64,000 bases of DNA from Variovorax paradoxus (GTDB taxonomy: Bacteria > Pseudomonadota > Gammaproteobacteria > Burkholderiales > Burkholderiaceae_C), in contig NZ_JAGGNU010000066.1 in NCBI RefSeq assembly GCF_018614915.1, positions 1 through 64,000 on the forward strand, given 5' to 3'. A program made the translations under genes and the position numbers. Below, piece after piece: positions 45,388 to 53,805 of this stretch. The notes below the pieces were generated by a model. It was not told where the DNA came from, did no database searches, and was given only the letters and a program-made list of their open reading frames with translations. Each line of letters opens with the position of its first letter. Within the stretch, counting starts at the first letter, position 1.

Positions 45388-45602
45388 TTCTGCTCCGCTG
45401 GCCGTACTGGTGCTTGCTTCGGATCAAAGCAGTCGCTGCACGGCGTGATGAAGACGCGGCGATCCTTTCGCTCAAAGGGGTTGTCGCGATCCAGCGGATG
45501 CCCTGATGGCTTGCTCTCCGTGAGGTACGAGTTCGACGGCAGCTCTTTGCCGCAGCACGGGCACAAGGCCGTAATCGATAAGGTGATTTCGTAGCCGCTC
45601 AT
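45384..45602 (-). CDS. Small phage zinc-ribbon protein, 72 aa
   Basis: Two cysteine pairs, CPCC near residue 14 and CSDC near residue 56, make a likely zinc ribbon; the middle is basic (NPFERKDRRVFI). The start overlaps the preceding stop by ATGA; a GTG one codon upstream is possible. Function unknown. Confidence 0.65.
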   Translation of the reverse strand: MSGYEITLSITALCPCCGKELPSNSYLTESKPSGHPLDRDNPFERKDRRVFITPCSDCFDPKQAPVRPAEQK

Positions 45603-46699
45603 CACGCACCGCCCTTCGTGTCATCCCCAGGCTGCGCAAGGGCGTCGAGGTGACGAAGCGCGGCGGTGATCTTGTGCGTGTAGCCCCGCGCGTGAGAACC
45701 TGCCGGACCAATGCGGCGCTCGGCAGCGGACAGGCTCTCCATGAAGCCATGCAGGTTCGTCAACGTCGCCTTCACTTCGTCATAGTGCTCGCTCGCACCC
45801 GCATGCGTTTGCACAGGAGCGGGGGAGGGGGTGGCGAAGTTGACCGTGCCATCCAGCGCAATCGAACCTTCTTCTGGGTACTCCTCCATCCAGCAGCACA
45901 GCCCGGCGGGGTACGGCTGGCCGTCCATGTCGATGCCGGCGTCACGCTCGGCAATGCATGCCTCCTGCTCCATCTGCTCGTCGGTGCCGTCAGGCGCGAT
46001 GAACGTCATGGCCTCGCGCAGTTGGTAGCCGGACAGCACCAGCGGCGGCAGCATGTAGCGGATGCCGTTAGGCAGACACTTCGCCTCCGTCTGCGCAGGC
46101 GCCTCCGGGATGGCCTGCATGCGAAGTCGATTCGAGACAGGTCCAGTAACTGGCGCCTCCGGGGTGGCGGAGGGCGGGGTAGCGAGCTTCATCGCGTAGT
46201 AGCGATCTAGCCACTTCTTCAGCCGATCCATCATGATCTGAGGACCGTAGGCAACCTCTTCTTCGTCGCCGTCGAAAGAGATGCGCAGCGGCACCCAGCC
46301 TTCGGGCAACCCGGCCGGCTCCACAGGGGCTGCGCTCTTGGATTGACCAGCAAGGGCGGAGAGAAACTCAGGCTCGGCGAGCAATCCAGCGATGCAATCA
46401 CGCAGCAGCGCGCGGTCATTGTCGTTCGGCGTGTAGCAGGCATCGCGCCCATCTTCGGCTTCGCCGCGCATTTCGTAGTCGGCGACGTACTCATCGACGA
46501 AGGATTCGACCTTTGCCCAGTCCCTCACCCCCTCTTGAGCACTGGATAGCTGAGAGGCGGATAGGGCGGCTTCTGCGATGCGCCGCATGTTCGCCGCGTC
46601 CATGTTCAACAGCATGTCCGTCGCCGGAAACTCAGCGATGGTGCGCAAGGCCAAGATCAATCCTGCTCCGCTTGCAGGGGAAGTGTTGGTAGGGGTCAT
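45602..46699 (-). CDS. Phage protein of unknown function, 365 aa
   Basis: Long acidic protein starting MTPTNTSPASGAGLILALRT. It has an N-terminal helix around MRRIAEAALSAS, a central segment EGWVPLRISFDGDEEEVAYG and a C-terminal part with GYTHKITAALRHLDALAQPG. No recognised domain. Its low-complexity Ala/Pro linkers suggest several small domains. Overlaps the J-domain gene by 4 bases. Confidence 0.65.
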   Translation of the reverse strand: MTPTNTSPASGAGLILALRTIAEFPATDMLLNMDAANMRRIAEAALSASQLSSAQEGVRDWAKVESFVDEYVADYEMRGEAEDGRDACYTPNDNDRALLRDCIAGLLAEPEFLSALAGQSKSAAPVEPAGLPEGWVPLRISFDGDEEEVAYGPQIMMDRLKKWLDRYYAMKLATPPSATPEAPVTGPVSNRLRMQAIPEAPAQTEAKCLPNGIRYMLPPLVLSGYQLREAMTFIAPDGTDEQMEQEACIAERDAGIDMDGQPYPAGLCCWMEEYPEEGSIALDGTVNFATPSPAPVQTHAGASEHYDEVKATLTNLHGFMESLSAAERRIGPAGSHARGYTHKITAALRHLDALAQPGDDTKGGA

Positions 46700-47265
46700 T
46701 GGCGTTCCTTCAGCGCGGCTTCGCGCGCAGCGTTGATGGCGGACATCTTTTCGGTGCTGCCACCCTTGTCCGGGTGGTGCTGCGAGGCGAGGCGCTTGTA
46801 TGCCGCGTCGATCTCTACGGCCGTTGCCGTCGACTTGACGCCGAGCACGTGCCACCAGTCGGTACCGGCCGGCTTCGGCAGGGCCTTGAACCCCTGGAAC
46901 GTGGCGCGCACCAGGGCGAGCGTGCCGTGGCGGAGCTCCACGCGGCGCGCCTCAATGATGTGGTGGATGGCCTGCAGGTTGCCTTCGACGCTCGAGTACC
47001 GGTCGACGGGGATGCAGAGGCCGAGTCCGTCCCACGTGAACCAGACCGCGACGCCCGGATCCTCAGGCCGCTGGACGCCCAGCGTGACGTTGCTGCTGAT
47101 GACGATGTTCGTCAGGTCCTTGCCCGAGTCGTTCGCGAACCGCTGCAGGCTGGTGTCGACGTTCTTCAAGGCCCCGGCGAGCGTCGTCTGGAACTTGCCC
47201 TTTTCACGCTCTTGTGAGCGGGGGATAGTGGCTGGCCAGCTGAGCGGGAAAGCGGTAGCGTTCAT
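46696..47265 (-). CDS. Phage J-domain protein
   Basis: A 189-residue protein whose C-terminal 60 residues form a J domain: DWWHVLGVKSTATAVEIDAA, KRLASQHHPDKGGS with His-Pro-Asp at 164-166. The N-terminal 130 residues are a separate domain of unknown role. The HPD motif implies contact with host DnaK, possibly to aid phage replication or recombination; this is inferred. Confidence 0.8.
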   Translation of the reverse strand: MNATAFPLSWPATIPRSQEREKGKFQTTLAGALKNVDTSLQRFANDSGKDLTNIVISSNVTLGVQRPEDPGVAVWFTWDGLGLCIPVDRYSSVEGNLQAIHHIIEARRVELRHGTLALVRATFQGFKALPKPAGTDWWHVLGVKSTATAVEIDAAYKRLASQHHPDKGGSTEKMSAINAAREAALKERQ

Positions 47266-47266
47266 G

Positions 47267-47491
47267 TCAGTCGTTCCAACGTAGGCAGCCAGCGCTCGAG
47301 CACCGGCCAGATGTGCGGCCGTCCTTCGACGACACGGTGTAGGTGAGGCGCCCCTTGCACTTGACGCAGGACATTGCGCCCTTGACGTCGACTTGGGGCT
47401 TCAGGGAAGGGGCAGGGCAGTGCAGGCGCCGAATCTCGGCGTTTGCATTCGCAAAGGCGCTGGCCAGGGCGGAGAAGCGGCTTGTGGTCAA
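47267..47491 (-). CDS. Small phage zinc-finger protein, 74 aa
   Basis: C-terminal four-cysteine zinc site CVKCKG and CSSAGC, with LTYTVSSKDGRTSGR between. I chose TTG 47491 because GGGAGGG lies seven bases upstream and it overlaps the preceding stop; a GTG at 47518 lacks such a site. Function unknown. Confidence 0.6.
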   Translation of the reverse strand: MTTSRFSALASAFANANAEIRRLHCPAPSLKPQVDVKGAMSCVKCKGRLTYTVSSKDGRTSGRCSSAGCLRWND

Positions 47492-47778
47492 GCGATGGCC
47501 CTCCCGCAGCAGTCGCACTGGTTACTGTCGAGCTCTTCGGTGCCGTGCTCGACCGAGCAGATGCAGTAGTGCTCGTCGTACTCGTCGGGGTCGCCCATGA
47601 GATCCGCGCCATCGTCAAGGTCCGCGCCTTCCATCCAGGCGGCCCGGGCCTCGATCTCCGCGCACTCCTCGGCCGCTTCTTCCGGGCTGATGTCGGCACG
47701 CAGCCGGCGCAGGTAGGCTTCCCTCTCGGTCGCCTCGCCGGCAAGGTCGCGCTCTTTTGGCTCGGCGGTGCGCTTCAC
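47488..47778 (-). CDS. Small acidic phage protein, 96 aa
   Basis: Starts MKRTAEPKERDLAGEATERE. An acidic middle (EIEARAAWMEGADLDDGADL) is followed by a Cys-rich end (HYCICSVEHG, NQCDCCGRAI) probably binding zinc. Overlaps both neighbours by about 4 bases. No named family. Confidence 0.65.
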   Translation of the reverse strand: MKRTAEPKERDLAGEATEREAYLRRLRADISPEEAAEECAEIEARAAWMEGADLDDGADLMGDPDEYDEHYCICSVEHGTEELDSNQCDCCGRAIA

Positions 47779-48650
47779 GAGTTGTCTCCCGCGTGCTGCA
47801 GCGCCTTCTGCACGTCGGCGGCCAGCTGCTGGTCCTTCGCCTCACCGAACAGGACGCTGTAGCTCCAGGTGCAGTCGCGGAACACGCGGCCGTCTTCGAA
47901 GTCCTCAAGGCACGACAGAATGCATGTCGCGATGTCCTTGTCCTCGGTGGTCTCGATCTGGAAGCGGCCGAGCGCGGAGCTGACGCGGTACGGACCCTCC
48001 GACCAGTCGCCGCGCGTCTGCTGCATCGCCACTGCCAGGTCGAGCCGCTGGTCGCGCGAACGCAGCGCCTCCAGAACGTCCGACCAGGACGACTCGATCG
48101 GGAGCTCGTAGCGCAGCAGCATCGCTGCCAGCTCCATATCGGCCTTGCGGCGCTCCACCACTGCGGCGGCCTCGCGCGCCCGCTTCTCGTCTGCTGCCTT
48201 CGCCTCCTGCTCAGCGCGCTCGGCGAAGGCTTGGTAGTCCTTCAGCATCCGCTCGTAGGTGTGGGTCGCCGCCTCGAAACCATCGCTCGGGGAGCAGTGC
48301 CGGCGCAGGTCGCCCAGATAGCCGGCGTCGTGTCGGATGCTCTTCGGGTAGCGCGCTCGCGAGTTCCGATCGCGCTCGGTGTACGACGTGGGCATGCCGA
48401 TCTCGGTCATCAGCGCCACGACGCGCGCCGCGATCGCCTTGTTCACCTCCAGCGCGGGCGCGTTTGCCTCGTGCGTCGTGATGTCCTTGGCGCGTGCCGC
48501 CTCGAGCTGCAGGAGCGCGTGCTGGGCGATGCGCTTCGTCGTCGGCGTCGAGTAGCTGCTCAAGTGCGAGGCGTAGCTCTGCGGGCTCGCCATGCACTTG
48601 CCTACGGCGCCGCATTGCTCGACGGGCAGGACCTTGGTGGGTTCGGTCAT
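47775..48650 (-). CDS. Phage protein of unknown function, 291 aa
   Basis: Starts MTEPTKVLPVEQCGAVGKCM. A long helical, probably coiled-coil middle (RMLKDYQAFAERAEQEAKAA and following) is followed by a C-terminal globular part (GRFQIETTEDKDIATCILSC). No domain identified. Overlaps the ASCH gene by 4 bases. Confidence 0.65.
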   Translation of the reverse strand: MTEPTKVLPVEQCGAVGKCMASPQSYASHLSSYSTPTTKRIAQHALLQLEAARAKDITTHEANAPALEVNKAIAARVVALMTEIGMPTSYTERDRNSRARYPKSIRHDAGYLGDLRRHCSPSDGFEAATHTYERMLKDYQAFAERAEQEAKAADEKRAREAAAVVERRKADMELAAMLLRYELPIESSWSDVLEALRSRDQRLDLAVAMQQTRGDWSEGPYRVSSALGRFQIETTEDKDIATCILSCLEDFEDGRVFRDCTWSYSVLFGEAKDQQLAADVQKALQHAGDNS

Positions 48651-49060
48651 GACTGCGGCACCTCGAAGAAGCCCAACGCGCCCTTGAGAGGCCGAAAGGG
48701 CAGGGGCTCAGCGTTGGCCAGTACGAAGCCCACGGCGCCCATGTACCAGGGCGAGTCGCTGTGATCGACGCAGTCAACGATGTCGACCTGTCCGACGATG
48801 CCGCCGCGCTGCAGATCGTCAAAGGGCGGAAGCTCAACGCCCAACCGATAGCAGAACTCCTTCGCACTGAAGTACTCGGCGCTGGTCATTCCTTGGCTGG
48901 CGTGCACGAGGATGGTTCCGCGCTCGCGGGTCCGCCACGTGCGGTTCTCGATGGTCTTGATCCGGCCCTCGGCCAACTCGCGCGCGCGATACGGCGGATA
49001 GTCGAGGTCGGGGCGCACGATGAGCCACGCCCAGGGCTGGCGGATGGAGAGTGCCTTCAT
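48647..49060 (-). CDS. ASCH-domain protein
   Basis: A 137-residue protein with the ASCH N terminus MKALSIRQPWAWLIV, IKTIENRTWRTRERGTILVH and an internal GQVDIVDCVDHS. ASCH domains resemble PUA folds and bind or modify RNA or nucleosides; some cleave N4-acetylcytidine or RNA. In phage it may act on nucleotides; role unproven. Confidence 0.85.
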   Translation of the reverse strand: MKALSIRQPWAWLIVRPDLDYPPYRARELAEGRIKTIENRTWRTRERGTILVHASQGMTSAEYFSAKEFCYRLGVELPPFDDLQRGGIVGQVDIVDCVDHSDSPWYMGAVGFVLANAEPLPFRPLKGALGFFEVPQS

Positions 49061-49089
49061 ACTGCGGTCTCCACTGCCGGAGACAACAC

Positions 49090-49296
49090 ATGGCCGATAA
49101 GAGCTTCGAACACCACGGGCACCAGGTCACAATCGACGTTTGGCTGACCGGGACGCGATGGAGTTGGTCGTATCAAATCGACGACTACAGGCCGGTCCAG
49201 ATCGCAGAGTCCGGCGCCCGATCGGAGGAGCATGCACTGATCGAGGCGCGGCACGAGGCCATTGCGGCGATCAAAGCGCTTGACGCACGCCCTTAG
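49090..49296 (+). CDS. Small protein on the opposite strand, 68 aa
   Basis: The only rightward gene inside the leftward early operon. Starts MADKSFEHHGHQVTIDVWLT with a CGGAGA site upstream and ends in helix HALIEARHEAIAAIKALDAR. The compact beta-then-helix composition looks like a real protein. It fills a 262-bp gap between ASCH and the next leftward gene. No family recognised. Confidence 0.55.
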   Translation: MADKSFEHHGHQVTIDVWLTGTRWSWSYQIDDYRPVQIAESGARSEEHALIEARHEAIAAIKALDARP

Positions 49297-49322
49297 TCGG
49301 GCGAGAAGCATGGGGCGTCGCT

Positions 49323-49610
49323 TCATGCCGACGCTCCCTGCCGTGCGTCAATTCCGCGGCACACGTCGACATGACTCTCGCCGCGGATCACCGGCTTGCC
49401 GATGCCTTCCAGGCTCGACCAGCGGCCGCGGCCCGGCACCGCCAGCTTGTGGGTGTCGTACATCACGATCTCGCCCTTGTAAGTCCAGCGGTTCAGGCCT
49501 GAGGGCGTCAGCTCGTAGGCGATGCGATCGGGCGTTGGTTTGCTGGAGGGCGCGGTTTGCACAGAATCGCAAACCAGCGCGGCGGCGTCGCCGAAGAGGT
49601 CGAACGTCAT
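49323..49610 (-). CDS. Small phage protein, 95 aa
   Basis: Starts MTFDLFGDAAALVCDSVQTA; the C-terminal part has NRWTYKGEIVMYDTHKLAV and GKPVIRGESHVDV. Unknown family. Its start overlaps the DUF5131 stop by ATGA. Confidence 0.6.
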   Translation of the reverse strand: MTFDLFGDAAALVCDSVQTAPSSKPTPDRIAYELTPSGLNRWTYKGEIVMYDTHKLAVPGRGRWSSLEGIGKPVIRGESHVDVCRGIDARQGASA

Positions 49611-50461
49611 GAGGGCACCCCATTCCATTCGCGGCCGTCCAGCAGCCGACCGGCTGCTTCCTTGCCGACCCGGCGAATCTCCTCACCGCTGTCGGACACT
49701 GGGATGTACGCCCCCCATTGCTTGAAGAAGAACTGCACACCAGCGTCCCCGCACTGATCGCGCAGACTACGTGCCCAGTCGCGATGCATCGGGCGCGCGT
49801 GGGGGCCGCTCTCGCCGCCTACGATCAGCCAGTCGACCAGGTGAATGAGGCGGGTGCGGTGCTCGGAGGGCAAGCCTTTGAACGGGTAGCTCCCGAGCTT
49901 CTTCGTGAAGTACTCGGCCGTGAAGTCCAGCGGCCCAAGCAGCGGCTCTGCGCTCACGAAGTTCGGGCCGCCCAGCGCGATCAGCTTCAGGAGGTCGCGC
50001 TCGAGCTCGGCCTGGCTCGTGAGCGTGATGCCGATCCGGACATGTGGCCAATGCTCGGCCTCGCCTTTCCATGGCAGCATGCTGGCGACGTTGCCGATGC
50101 GCTTCGTCAGGAGCAGCCAGTCGAGGTTCTCGCATTCGCGAATCAGGGCGAAGAGATCCTCACGCCACTGAGGGTCGACGGCGTTGTCGAACACATCGGC
50201 GAGGCTGGCGCAGAAGACCCGCTGCCGACGGCCGTGCTGCGCGAAGAAGGCCTCATGGCCACGATGCCAGGCGAGCGGCTGTTTCCACGTGCTGGGCGCG
50301 GTGCGATGCCGCGGCTCGGTTGCGCCCCAGATCACCTTCATCGCGCGCGCCGGTGTGCTCACCGCTGCATAGCAGCCGTCGCAGCCAGGGGAGATACGGG
50401 TGCAGCCGATCCACGGATTGAACGTGTGATCGGTCCATTCGATCTTGCTGTTCGAGCTCAC
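49607..50461 (-). CDS. DUF5131 (phage Gp37/Gp68-like) protein
   Basis: A 284-residue protein with the family N terminus SKIEWTDHTFNPWIGCTRIS and cysteines 20, 27 and 30 (CTRISPGCDGC), a cluster arrangement like radical-SAM enzymes. VFCASLADVFD, WLLLTKRIGN and the GGESGPHARPMHRDW motif complete the match. Family function is unknown, with an Fe-S/SAM reaction suspected. Common in phages of actinobacteria and proteobacteria. Confidence 0.85.
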   Translation of the reverse strand: MSSNSKIEWTDHTFNPWIGCTRISPGCDGCYAAVSTPARAMKVIWGATEPRHRTAPSTWKQPLAWHRGHEAFFAQHGRRQRVFCASLADVFDNAVDPQWREDLFALIRECENLDWLLLTKRIGNVASMLPWKGEAEHWPHVRIGITLTSQAELERDLLKLIALGGPNFVSAEPLLGPLDFTAEYFTKKLGSYPFKGLPSEHRTRLIHLVDWLIVGGESGPHARPMHRDWARSLRDQCGDAGVQFFFKQWGAYIPVSDSGEEIRRVGKEAAGRLLDGREWNGVPS

Positions 50462-50856
50462 GATGGCACCCGCTTCGCCTTGGCCTCAAGCCGGCCGACG
50501 TAGTTGAGCAGCTCCTTGCGGCGGTAGCCATAGTCCAGCTTCGCCGGCTCCGGCGCCTGGCTGGCCTGCTCGAAGGCGTTGAGCAGGTACTCGAATGCCC
50601 GGGTGTCGCTCTGCTCGACCTCGCCCGGCAGCACGTCATCCATGCCGAGATGCCAACGTGCCAACAGACCCTTCAGCAGCTCGATGCCGGCGGGCCGTGG
50701 GACATTGGCCGCGTACTGCGACACGTCGGCGCAGCCGATCACCAGCACGATGTTGTGTTGGTTGGAGCCGATGATCTGCGTCACAGCGGCGTCCACCGCG
50801 CTCAGGAGGCCCTGCATTGCGAGGGCGACCGCGTTGACTTGCTGTTCCTTCCTCAT
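50458..50856 (-). CDS. Phage protein of unknown function, 132 aa
   Basis: Starts MRKEQQVNAVALAMQGLLSA and contains HNIVLVIGCADVSQYAANVP, followed by helices rich in Glu/Ala and a basic end (GRLEAKAKRVPS). No domain recognised. Overlaps the methyltransferase stop by 4 bases. Confidence 0.65.
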   Translation of the reverse strand: MRKEQQVNAVALAMQGLLSAVDAAVTQIIGSNQHNIVLVIGCADVSQYAANVPRPAGIELLKGLLARWHLGMDDVLPGEVEQSDTRAFEYLLNAFEQASQAPEPAKLDYGYRRKELLNYVGRLEAKAKRVPS

Positions 50857-52685
50857 TGAGCACCTCGCACGGTAAGAGCCACAGCCACGTCGCGCACCCA
50901 GATCGGCTGCGACGACAACATGAAGGTCTCGCCGCTCCAGGCGAGCAGCAGCGTGGTGCCGATCACGCCGGCGATGGCCTCGGCCGCGTCGCTGGGCACG
51001 GCGTTGCCGATCCGCTCGCGCCAGGCCTGATCGCTGAGCCCGTCGAGCTCGAGGTGTTCCTCGGGTTCGATCAGTGATTGCAGGGCGGCCAGCTCCAGCG
51101 TGGTGAAGGGGCGATGCCACGTGCCGTCGAGCGCCTGGATGCGGCACACCAGCTTGTCGGCTGGCGCCGGCGTGGCTGGAACATTTCCGGAACATTCGCC
51201 GCCCTCCGGTGTTCCACCGCGCGGGTCTGCGACTGACCAACGGCCGTTGTCGTGGCACGCGGCGGCGCTGACGGCGCCAGCGGCCTCGTTCCACCTCGCG
51301 ACGCCATAGTGCCCGGCCGTCAGGTAGTTGTCGCCCTTGCCGCGCTGCATGCCGCTGCGCGGGTCTGCGACGGACAGGTAGCCGCCCTGGACACCCTTGC
51401 CGCCGGCGGTCACAGTGCGGCTTGCATGTTCCCAGTCCGCGACGTGCAGATGGCCATGCCGCCCGTCCCAGCCAGGTCGCGGGTCGGCCAGCGCTTGGCC
51501 GCTGCCGTGTGCGCTGGTGACCGCGTTGGCAGCGCCGCCCCAGGGAACGATCTTGAATTCGTTCGAATGCTTCGCCGGGCCGGCGTGGCGGATGTCGGCA
51601 ACCGCGTAGGCGCCCTGGCCAGGGTTCTGCTGGCCGCCAATCGTGCCGGAGGTGTCGCTCCATCGGCGCACGCCGTAGGCTTGGCCGTCGGTCCACTTCG
51701 CAGACTGCGAGAAGCGCGGGTCGGCGATCGAGAACGCGCCGTTGCTCGGCAGCGACTCGCCAGCAACCGTGCCCATCGAAGCATCCCAAGGATTCACCCC
51801 CAGATAGCCGCGGCGGTAGTCCGGCACGATCAGGTAGTCGCGCAGGTGCCCGTTCTCGACGGTCAACTTGTTCAGGCTGCGCCAGTCGCTGCCGGCCTCG
51901 ACGAAGGCGAGGCGCACCCAGGTCTTCCACTGCAGGGATGGGACGCGATGCATCGGGCCCGCGCGCAGATCGCCCGGGAGCACCATGCGGCCGAGCACAT
52001 CGCCGACGGCGCGCAGCGGCCGCTTCTCCGGCTCGTACAGGAAGGTCGGCACCTTCTCGGTGTGGCGCGCGACACCGAGGAATCGCTTGCGACTCTGCGC
52101 CAGGTTGCCGATCTCGCCGCAGTCATGAGTCGTCTCGGCCCAGGCGTAGCCGTAGGCGCGGAATAGGTCGGCGATCTGGTCGAGCAGGTGCCGGCCGCGC
52201 GTGGCGATCCGCGGCACGTTCTCGAACAGGTAGATCTCGACCGGGTCGTGCTTCCAGGCCTCCAGCATCAGCCAAACGCCGCGCAGCGTGAGCCGGTTGA
52301 GCGCGAGGTACTTCAGGGTCTTGCTCTTACCTTCGGACAGCAGGCCGCTGAAGCCCTTGCATGGTGCCGACAGGAAGACCACGTGCGGCCGCTCGTTGCC
52401 CGCCGCGCGATGGATGTCGGCCGTGGTTGCCTCCGACCAGCCCGCCGGCGGCTCGGCGCCGTGGAAGTCGCGGTACTGATCGCGATCGAACATGTCGAGC
52501 ACGGTGCCGCGCGCGCCGGTCAGGCGTTGGAAGTCGCGGATGGCCGCCTGGTCCACGTCGACGCCACCGATGCAGCGGAACTTCGCCACGGTGTTGCCGA
52601 CGCGCGGGTTCGCCTTGTTGAAGCCCTTGGCGCCACCGCCCAGGCCGACGAACGCATGGAAGTGCCTGATCTCGGTCGTGCTCAT
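50853..52685 (-). CDS. C5-cytosine DNA methyltransferase with internal repeat insert
   Basis: A 610-residue enzyme. Motif I is FVGLGGGAKGF, motif IV APCKGFSG (Cys109 nucleophile; usual PCQ is PCK here), motif VI ENVPR (155-159), motif VIII QSRKRFLGVA (197-206) and motif X IGNAVPSDAAEAI. Between VIII and X, where the target-recognition region belongs, residues about 300-490 hold a degenerate repeat block. ADPR-like ends are seen at 321, 363, 400, 440 and 486, with YGVRRW and TVTAGG-type elements. It probably methylates phage DNA against host restriction; target unknown. Overlaps neighbours by 4 bases. Confidence 0.85.
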   Translation of the reverse strand: MSTTEIRHFHAFVGLGGGAKGFNKANPRVGNTVAKFRCIGGVDVDQAAIRDFQRLTGARGTVLDMFDRDQYRDFHGAEPPAGWSEATTADIHRAAGNERPHVVFLSAPCKGFSGLLSEGKSKTLKYLALNRLTLRGVWLMLEAWKHDPVEIYLFENVPRIATRGRHLLDQIADLFRAYGYAWAETTHDCGEIGNLAQSRKRFLGVARHTEKVPTFLYEPEKRPLRAVGDVLGRMVLPGDLRAGPMHRVPSLQWKTWVRLAFVEAGSDWRSLNKLTVENGHLRDYLIVPDYRRGYLGVNPWDASMGTVAGESLPSNGAFSIADPRFSQSAKWTDGQAYGVRRWSDTSGTIGGQQNPGQGAYAVADIRHAGPAKHSNEFKIVPWGGAANAVTSAHGSGQALADPRPGWDGRHGHLHVADWEHASRTVTAGGKGVQGGYLSVADPRSGMQRGKGDNYLTAGHYGVARWNEAAGAVSAAACHDNGRWSVADPRGGTPEGGECSGNVPATPAPADKLVCRIQALDGTWHRPFTTLELAALQSLIEPEEHLELDGLSDQAWRERIGNAVPSDAAEAIAGVIGTTLLLAWSGETFMLSSQPIWVRDVAVALTVRGAQ

Positions 52686-52852
52686 GAGGCGCTCGTGTTG
52701 TTGTCGGCCAGTTCGAACGCGACCTCGCGGACGGACTCGACCGGAATGCACAGCGCCTGCGCGGCCGCGGTGCAGGCTTCCTCGACGCTCTTGGCGCCGA
52801 GGTCTTGGGCGCGATCGAGCGCGGCGCGAACCTTGTCTTTGCTCACGATCAC
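52682..52852 (-). CDS. Small phage protein, 56 aa
   Basis: GTG start overlaps the preceding stop (GTGA) and the stop overlaps the methyltransferase start (ATGA). The sequence MIVSKDKVRAALDRAQDLGA and SVEEACTAAAQALCIPVESV looks like a small all-helical domain. Function unknown; possibly an accessory of the methyltransferase by position. Confidence 0.6.
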   Translation of the reverse strand: MIVSKDKVRAALDRAQDLGAKSVEEACTAAAQALCIPVESVREVAFELADNNTSAS

Positions 52853-53523
52853 TTCTCGTCGTCCTGCGCCTGATCGTCGGTGTCGTCGTCGCTGCCACCG
52901 CCGCCGTGCTGCTCGGAGAAGATGTCGCCGGCGTTCTTGCCGTCGCCGGCATCGGGCGTGGTGGGCGTGTCCGGCTTGCCGGCGCGATAGCCCTTCTTCA
53001 CCGGCACGAGCTCGGCCGGGGCGAGCAGCTTCATGTAGATCTCGCCATCGGACGCCAGCCCCGACAGCTCGCCGTAGACATCGTTGTCCTGCAGCTCTTC
53101 GCCGTTGTACTGGACGGTGCCCATGATCGTGACGCTGCCGCCCTCGCTGAGCTCGTAGTGCAGGTTGGCCAGCACCACGTCGGTGAAGTCGACGTGCGCG
53201 CCCTCGGTGCCCCAGTCCCAGATGAAGCGATAGCCGCGCCACTTCTCTTTTTCCGCGTAGTTGTACTTCTTGGTCAGCCTCGGATAGCGCAGGTTCGGGA
53301 GCGGGATGATCACGCCGGGCAGCCCCTCTTGGCCGTCCTTCAGCGCCTTGTTGAAGTAGTGGTGTTCGCGCAGGCCCGGCTCGATCAGGTCGAGCAGGGT
53401 GTTCTCGCCGGTGAGCGAAAAGGCGATGTCGATCGCGCGCACGCGCTCGTCGCCGTGGAGCTCGCGCCGCGGGTTGGCGTTGGTGATCAAGACCTGGGTG
53501 AGTTCTTCTAACTGGAACGGCAT
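52849..53523 (-). CDS. Phage protein, possible recombination or ssDNA-associated factor, 224 aa
   Basis: Starts MPFQLEELTQVLITNANPRR. The first about 175 residues look beta-rich and globular (WRGYRFIWDWGTEGAHVDFT, GGSVTIMGTVQYNGEEL). The last about 45 are a disordered acidic tail (SDDDTDDQAQDDEK). An acidic tail after a beta-rich domain recalls ssDNA-binding proteins, and it shares an operon with ERF and YqaJ. No family is recognised, so this role is a guess. Confidence 0.65.
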   Translation of the reverse strand: MPFQLEELTQVLITNANPRRELHGDERVRAIDIAFSLTGENTLLDLIEPGLREHHYFNKALKDGQEGLPGVIIPLPNLRYPRLTKKYNYAEKEKWRGYRFIWDWGTEGAHVDFTDVVLANLHYELSEGGSVTIMGTVQYNGEELQDNDVYGELSGLASDGEIYMKLLAPAELVPVKKGYRAGKPDTPTTPDAGDGKNAGDIFSEQHGGGGSDDDTDDQAQDDEK

Positions 53524-53552
53524 TGGTTTCTCCGGACTTGGTGATGGGCGTG

Positions 53553-53783
53553 TCAGTGCTTGCCGGCGGCCTTGGCCGCGCGGTACTGTTCTTCGGTGAT
53601 CTGCTCGACGCCGGCCTTGCGCGGCTTGCCCGCCTCCTGCTTGGCGTTCACGTCGGCGGCGGCTTTCTTGTGGGCGGCGATGAAGCGATCGGCATCCCAC
53701 ACGCGGTGCTCGGCGACGTAGCTGGCGCCATCGGTCGCGGTGTGGCGCATGTAGATGTCGCGGGTGATGAGGGTTTCGCTCAC
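53553..53783 (-). CDS. Small phage protein, 76 aa
   Basis: Starts MSETLITRDIYMRHTATDGA, followed by VWDADRFIAAHKKAAADVNA and a basic end RAAKAAGKH. No named family. It stands in the operon with a 29-bp gap before the next gene. Confidence 0.6.
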   Translation of the reverse strand: MSETLITRDIYMRHTATDGASYVAEHRVWDADRFIAAHKKAAADVNAKQEAGKPRKAGVEQITEEQYRAAKAAGKH

Positions 53784-53805
53784 GGTGGTCTCGATCCGGA
53801 AGCGA

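Noticed and set aside
50853..52685. Methyltransferase repeat block as frameshifted sequence
   Set aside because: The frame stays open and motif X follows correctly, so the block is an in-frame insert.
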